Origin: JANLUX01 sp031366005
GTDB lineage: Bacteria > Bacteroidota > Bacteroidia > AKYH767-A > OLB10
Assembly (NCBI GenBank): GCA_031366005.1
Contig: JANLZB010000047.1
Span: 1 to 39,251 of the forward strand
Direction: 5' to 3'
Length of the DNA stretch: 39,251 bases
Positions within the stretch are counted from its first letter, which is position 1. Each line of letters opens with the position of its first letter. Below the pieces are notes generated by a model, which worked only from the letters and a program-made list of their open reading frames with translations, was not told the origin of the DNA and ran no database searches. Positions 35,604-39,251 of the stretch are shown in pieces. A program made the position numbers and the translations under genes.

Positions 35604-37054
35604 TATTTCTTTTTCATTAACAACAAATAAACAAAAAACGAAACTGCAAATCCAACAAACCACGCGTAATTGTACAAATGTGAAATCCATTCAGGAAATG
35701 CTTCTTTTGAAATAACTTTAATCGTCAATAAAAATCCGGGAATATTTGGAAGTATGCCAAGTAATAATGCGATAATTGCTGCACGATTAAATCCATTATT
35801 GTAATTATAAATTCCAGTGTGCGAATACAAATCATCTGTAACTAAATTTTTCTTACGGATGAAAAAATAATCTGCAATCATAATTCCGCCAACCGGACCA
35901 AGCAAACTGGAGTACGCAATCAACCATGTGAAAATATATCCGTTTGGATCAGCAATTAACTTCCATGGAAAAATTAAAATGCCAATGATGCCTGTAATGT
36001 AACCACCTGTTCTGAAATTTATTTTTGAAGGAGAAAGATTTGCAAAATCATTTGCAGGACTTACAATGTTTGCAGCAATGTTTGTTGCAAGTGTTGAAAT
36101 TGTAACAGCAATCATTGCAATACTCACTAATAATTTACTTTTAAATTTCCCTGCAAGCACCAATGGATCCCAGATTGTTTCTCCATAAATAATAAACGTG
36201 GCTGATGTAACAACTACTCCGATAAAAGAAAATAAAGTCATAGAAGGAGGAAGTCCGATTGCTTGTCCAGTAATTTGTGCGCGCTGACTTTTTGCGTATC
36301 GAGTAAAGTCAGGAATGTTTAATGATAACGTTGCCCAAAAACCAACCATACCGGTTAATCCAGGAAAGAAAAAATTCCAAAACTCAGCATTTGTTTTAAA
36401 TTTTGAAGGCTGAGATAGTATCGGGCCTAAACCATGTCCTGCATTGATTGCCCAGAATAAAAGTGCAAGTGCGGCTATAGGAAGAAAGAATGCCTTGAAC
36501 ACTAATAATTTTCTGATGCTGTCAACACCGAGATAAACAACAAACATATTCAACACCCAAAAAAGAAAAAAAGTAATTGCCGGCCCTGTTTGTAAACTGA
36601 ATGAAGCAGGAAATATTTGTGGCAAAGTTTCTATTGAAGGCATCCAAACTCTTATCATTAAATAGAAAGCATAACCACCAATCCATGTCTGAATACCAAA
36701 CCATCCACATGCAACAATCGCACGAAGAATAGCAGGAATATTTGCGCCACTCACTCCGAAACTTGCACGTGCTAAAACCGGAAAGGGTATTCCGTATTTC
36801 GCTCCAGCGTGTCCGTTTAAAATCATTGGAATTAAAACAACGGTGTTGCCAATAAAAATAGTGAGTATTGCCTGCCACCAATTCATTCCTCCTGAAATAA
36901 GCGAACTTGCAAGCATGTATGTTGGAATGCATAAGCTCATGCTGATCCACAGCGCAGCATAGTTCCACGTATTCCATGTTCGCTTTTCTTGTGGAATAGG
37001 AGCGAGGTCTTCGCTGTAGAGAGAGGAAGAATTTTTAAATGAGTTAATTGACAT
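35603..37054 (-). CDS. NCS1 family nucleobase:cation symporter
   Basis: 483 aa from the ATG at 37054 (MSINSFKNS), whose AGGGA ribosome site lies 8 nt ahead; the ATG at 37078 would overlap the ORF6N gene. Twelve transmembrane segments are predicted. Family marks: NDLAPIP-like segment (EDLAPIPQEKRTW), NYAALWISM, GAKYGIPFPVLARASFGVSG, CGWFGIQTWIGG and NIPDFTRYAKSQ. NCS1 members carry cytosine, uracil, hydantoin, allantoin or thiamine. Context points to uracil/cytosine uptake. The next gene start lies 13 nt beyond repeat B. Confidence 0.92.
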   Translation of the reverse strand: MSINSFKNSSSLYSEDLAPIPQEKRTWNTWNYAALWISMSLCIPTYMLASSLISGGMNWWQAILTIFIGNTVVLIPMILNGHAGAKYGIPFPVLARASFGVSGANIPAILRAIVACGWFGIQTWIGGYAFYLMIRVWMPSIETLPQIFPASFSLQTGPAITFFLFWVLNMFVVYLGVDSIRKLLVFKAFFLPIAALALLFWAINAGHGLGPILSQPSKFKTNAEFWNFFFPGLTGMVGFWATLSLNIPDFTRYAKSQRAQITGQAIGLPPSMTLFSFIGVVVTSATFIIYGETIWDPLVLAGKFKSKLLVSIAMIAVTISTLATNIAANIVSPANDFANLSPSKINFRTGGYITGIIGILIFPWKLIADPNGYIFTWLIAYSSLLGPVGGIMIADYFFIRKKNLVTDDLYSHTGIYNYNNGFNRAAIIALLLGILPNIPGFLLTIKVISKEAFPEWISHLYNYAWFVGFAVSFFVYLLLMKKK

Positions 37055-37055
37055 A

Positions 37056-37577
37056 TTAATTTCCCTGTTCATATCCAATTTTTTTTCTGGAAGGCTGGGG
37101 CGGATTTAAAAACTGCTTTAGTGCTTGAAATATAAGTTGAATACTTTCATCATGCTTATTTGATTTTCTTTCTAATTGTTCAAGTTTTAGTAAAATATCT
37201 TTATGAGTTAAAAGTACTTCACGCATTTTTGTGAATATTCGAATGATGCGAATATTTACTTCGATGGCTTGCGTGCTATTGAGAACACTTGAAAGCATCG
37301 CAACTCCTTGTTCGGTAAATGCAAAAGGTTGATAACGTTCTCCTCCCCATCTTGAAGTCACAATTTGTGATCTCAAGTTTTTGAATTCCTCTTTGGTCAA
37401 TTCAAACATAAAGTCGTCTGGAAATCGTTCAATATTCCGCTTAACTGACTGTTTTAAAACTCTAGTTTCAACTCCATAAAGTTCAGCACGGTCACGGTCA
37501 AGCATTACCTTTTGTCCTCTGATTAAATAAATTTTACTGAGAATAATTTCTTCAGGTATAATTAGGTGTTTACTCAT
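37056..37577 (-). CDS. ORF6N domain-containing protein
   Basis: 173 aa. The ORF6N domain (about 10-105) shows IYLIRGQKVMLDRDRAELYG and FRSQIVTSRWGGERYQPFAF-type residues (LRSQIVTSRWGGERYQPFAF) typical of the KilA-N/ORF6N DNA-binding family of phages and accessory loci, followed by a coiled-coil C-terminal helix. Its stop is 1 nt before the preferred NCS1 start. It could be a regulator of the cluster, or a mobile-element protein that landed inside it. It lies 8 nt from the aminotransferase stop. Confidence 0.9.
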   Translation of the reverse strand: MSKHLIIPEEIILSKIYLIRGQKVMLDRDRAELYGVETRVLKQSVKRNIERFPDDFMFELTKEEFKNLRSQIVTSRWGGERYQPFAFTEQGVAMLSSVLNSTQAIEVNIRIIRIFTKMREVLLTHKDILLKLEQLERKSNKHDESIQLIFQALKQFLNPPQPSRKKIGYEQGN

Positions 37578-37585
37578 AGAATATT

Positions 37586-38941
37586 TTAATTACAATATTC
37601 ATCAGCAATTGCAATTCCTTTTGAAATAATTTCTAACCCTTGATCCATTTCATCTTTTGTAATACATAAAGGGGGACAAGTAAAAATATAATTCCATCTC
37701 ACGAAAGTAAACATGCCTAACTCAATCAATTTAGTATTTACTTTATTCATGATTTCCATTTCAGCAGGTGATGCATTCCATGGAGCCATTGGTACCTTTG
37801 TCTTTTTGTTTTTCACTAATTCTATGCAACCAAGTAATCCTGTTGTTCTGAAATCGCCAATGCTTGGATGTTTCTGTTTAAGTTTTTCTACTTGCTGCTT
37901 CATGTAGGTTCCCATTTTTGCAGCATTGTCAATTAAGTTTTCATCTTCATAAATTTTCAGTACTTCAACTGCGGCAGCACATGCAACGGCATGAGCTGAA
38001 TAAGTTAATCCAATCGGAAGTGGTTTGTCGTTAAAATGATTAATCAATTCTTCTTTCACAATCATTCCTCCGAGTGGAATGTAGCCGCAAGTCAACCCTT
38101 TTGCAAAACACATAATGTCAGGCACTACATTATGATTATCCACACCAAACCATTTACCTGTTCTGCCGAAACCACTCATCACTTCATCGGCAATTAAAAG
38201 TATTCCGTAACGGTCAGCAATTTCACGAACACGTTTCCAGTAACCAGGAGGATATTTAATGCAACCACTTGAACCACTCTCTCCTTCCAATAAAATAGCT
38301 GCAATATTATTTGGTCCTTCATACTTAATTACGCGTTCCATGTGTTCTGCTCCATTCTCCGAACATTCTTCCGGAGTTTTACTGTTCCATGGACAACGAT
38401 AAAAGAATGGATTTTCTACATGAATAAAATTTGGTGATTGTTGCGCATCATGTGGAAGTTTTCTTGGATCACCACCAACACTCATTGCACCATAAGATGC
38501 GCCATGATAACTTTGATACAGCGAAATAATTTTATGACGACCAGTATAGAGTCTTGCAAATTTTATTGCATTTTCAATTGCTTCCGCTCCTGCATTGGTA
38601 AAAAATGTTTTCTTTAAAGAGCCAGGCGTAATCTCCGCTAATTTTTTTCCAAGTTCTCCTCTTGCTTTTGTAATCATTCCGGGATGAACAAAACTTACTT
38701 CATCCATTTGTTTCATCACTGCTTCCTTCACACGCGGATGTCCATGCCCGATGTTCATGTTCATCAATTGTGATGAAAAATCTAAAATCTTTTTTCCGCT
38801 TCTGTCATAGAGATAAACTCCTTTTGCAGATTTTATATTGAGCGGGTTTAATCCTGACTGTTTGCTCCAGGAAAAAATGGTGTAGTCTAAATTATTTTTT
38901 AGGATTTCTTCTTTTTCAGAGATTGTTAGTTCTGCTTCCAT
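37586..38941 (-). CDS. Class III aminotransferase (probable beta-alanine aminotransferase)
   Basis: 451 aa PLP enzyme. PLP Lys281 (CFAKGLTCGYIPLGG), Asp252 (LIADEVMSGFGRTG), HGHPRV near 66, NAGAEAIENAIKFAR, and YQSYHGASYGA. Class III omega-aminotransferase of the beta-alanine:pyruvate type, taking the amino group from beta-alanine to give malonate semialdehyde. Ornithine or GABA aminotransferase relatives cannot be excluded by sequence alone, but the MMSDH gene upstream and the ureidopropionase downstream support beta-alanine. Confidence 0.9.
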   Translation of the reverse strand: MEAELTISEKEEILKNNLDYTIFSWSKQSGLNPLNIKSAKGVYLYDRSGKKILDFSSQLMNMNIGHGHPRVKEAVMKQMDEVSFVHPGMITKARGELGKKLAEITPGSLKKTFFTNAGAEAIENAIKFARLYTGRHKIISLYQSYHGASYGAMSVGGDPRKLPHDAQQSPNFIHVENPFFYRCPWNSKTPEECSENGAEHMERVIKYEGPNNIAAILLEGESGSSGCIKYPPGYWKRVREIADRYGILLIADEVMSGFGRTGKWFGVDNHNVVPDIMCFAKGLTCGYIPLGGMIVKEELINHFNDKPLPIGLTYSAHAVACAAAVEVLKIYEDENLIDNAAKMGTYMKQQVEKLKQKHPSIGDFRTTGLLGCIELVKNKKTKVPMAPWNASPAEMEIMNKVNTKLIELGMFTFVRWNYIFTCPPLCITKDEMDQGLEIISKGIAIADEYCN

Positions 38942-38958
38942 ATGTTTTTAAATATTTT

Positions 38959-39039
38959 GAACGCAGATTTTTATGATGGTTATGATAAAATAAGATTTTA
39001 AATCCGCGCAAATCATAACCATCTGTGTCATCAGCGTTC
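38959..39039 (-). repeat. Solo inverted-arm repeat C
   Basis: 81 bp between the MMSDH stop (8 nt) and aminotransferase start (17 nt). The outer box GAACGC and inner box GATGGTTATGAT occur in both arms as reverse complements; six consecutive positions between them do not match. About 21 of 28 arm positions pair by hand. Confidence 0.85.
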
Positions 39040-39047
39040 TATTTTTT

Positions 39048-39251
39048 TCAACTCATCCAATTCGTTTTTCCTTCCGGATTCCATTTCACTGTTGTCTTCT
39101 TCTGCTTTGTCCAGAATTCAATAGAACTTTTTCCGGTGATGTCATTCACACCAAATTTACTTTCATTCCATCCTCCGAATGAAAATGGTTCGCGTGGAAC
39201 CGGAACTCCAACATTCACTCCGATCATTCCTGCACTTGCACGTTCCATCAC
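39048..39251 (-). CDS. mmsA: CoA-acylating methylmalonate-semialdehyde dehydrogenase, C-terminal part
   Basis: The last 67 residues; the gene continues past the window edge. MIGVNVGVPVPREPFSFGGW, then GVNDITGKSSIEFWTKQKK and TTVKWN, is the diagnostic C-terminus of the CoA-acylating MMSDH. Here it would oxidise malonate semialdehyde to acetyl-CoA and CO2, finishing beta-alanine breakdown. Its catalytic Cys lies outside the window. Its stop TGA is 8 nt from a solo repeat. Confidence 0.93.
   Translation of the reverse strand: MMERASAGMIGVNVGVPVPREPFSFGGWNESKFGVNDITGKSSIEFWTKQKKTTVKWNPEGKTNWMS

Overview
The window comes from a Bacteroidota chromosome, probably a Chitinophagales/Sphingobacteriales-like lineage. 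It is AT-rich. At least six proteins end in a type IX secretion (T9SS) type A sorting domain. It also has GWxTD, DUF5777, DUF4331 and TonB-receptor families typical of the phylum, and TAnnTTTG-like -7 boxes. Both window edges cut genes: a thiolase on the left and a methylmalonate-semialdehyde dehydrogenase on the right.

Layout. 1-9.4 kb: thiolase (5' partial), an inverted 7-bp tandem repeat, an NlpC/P60 peptidase, a secreted GSDH-like beta-propeller, two minus-strand secreted proteins, a PNGase F-related T9SS protein and an esterase. 9.4-15 kb: two small ORFs (one looks like a lone sigma region 2), a DUF4331 T9SS protein and a TonB-dependent receptor. 15-20.7 kb: a gene scrap with a REP-like palindrome, a histidine kinase with thirteen 21-residue coiled-coil repeats, a small T9SS protein, a YcxB-like membrane protein, a 5'-truncated beta-helix T9SS pseudogene, an orphan membrane protein and tRNA-Ser(UGA). 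20.9-24.2 kb: GWxTD protein, GT2 glycosyltransferase, FAH-family hydrolase. 24.2-27.35 kb: a five-gene operon of three proteins with normal or stretched cytochrome c-like motifs, a DUF5777 barrel and a YceI protein.

27.35-39.25 kb (all minus strand) is a reductive pyrimidine catabolism cluster. In transcription order it runs: MMSDH, class III aminotransferase, ORF6N protein, NCS1 permease, cytosine-deaminase-like enzyme, DUF1801, dihydropyrimidinase, beta-ureidopropionase, PreT, a proline-iminopeptidase-like lipoprotein and PreA. Together these would import cytosine/uracil, deaminate cytosine, reduce and open the ring, release beta-alanine and carry it via malonate semialdehyde to acetyl-CoA.

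The most unusual feature is an inverted-arm repeat family in this cluster. Five copies lie in the same orientation and fill five intergenic gaps. Each begins 0-8 nt after a stop codon and ends 12-18 nt before the next start codon. Three are solo imperfect hairpins of about 81 bp. In the other two, the arms are split around a GxxExxY-family (PD-(D/E)XK nuclease fold) gene. This looks like a small nuclease-associated mobile or gene-conversion system with autonomous and non-autonomous forms, though no activity can be shown from sequence alone.
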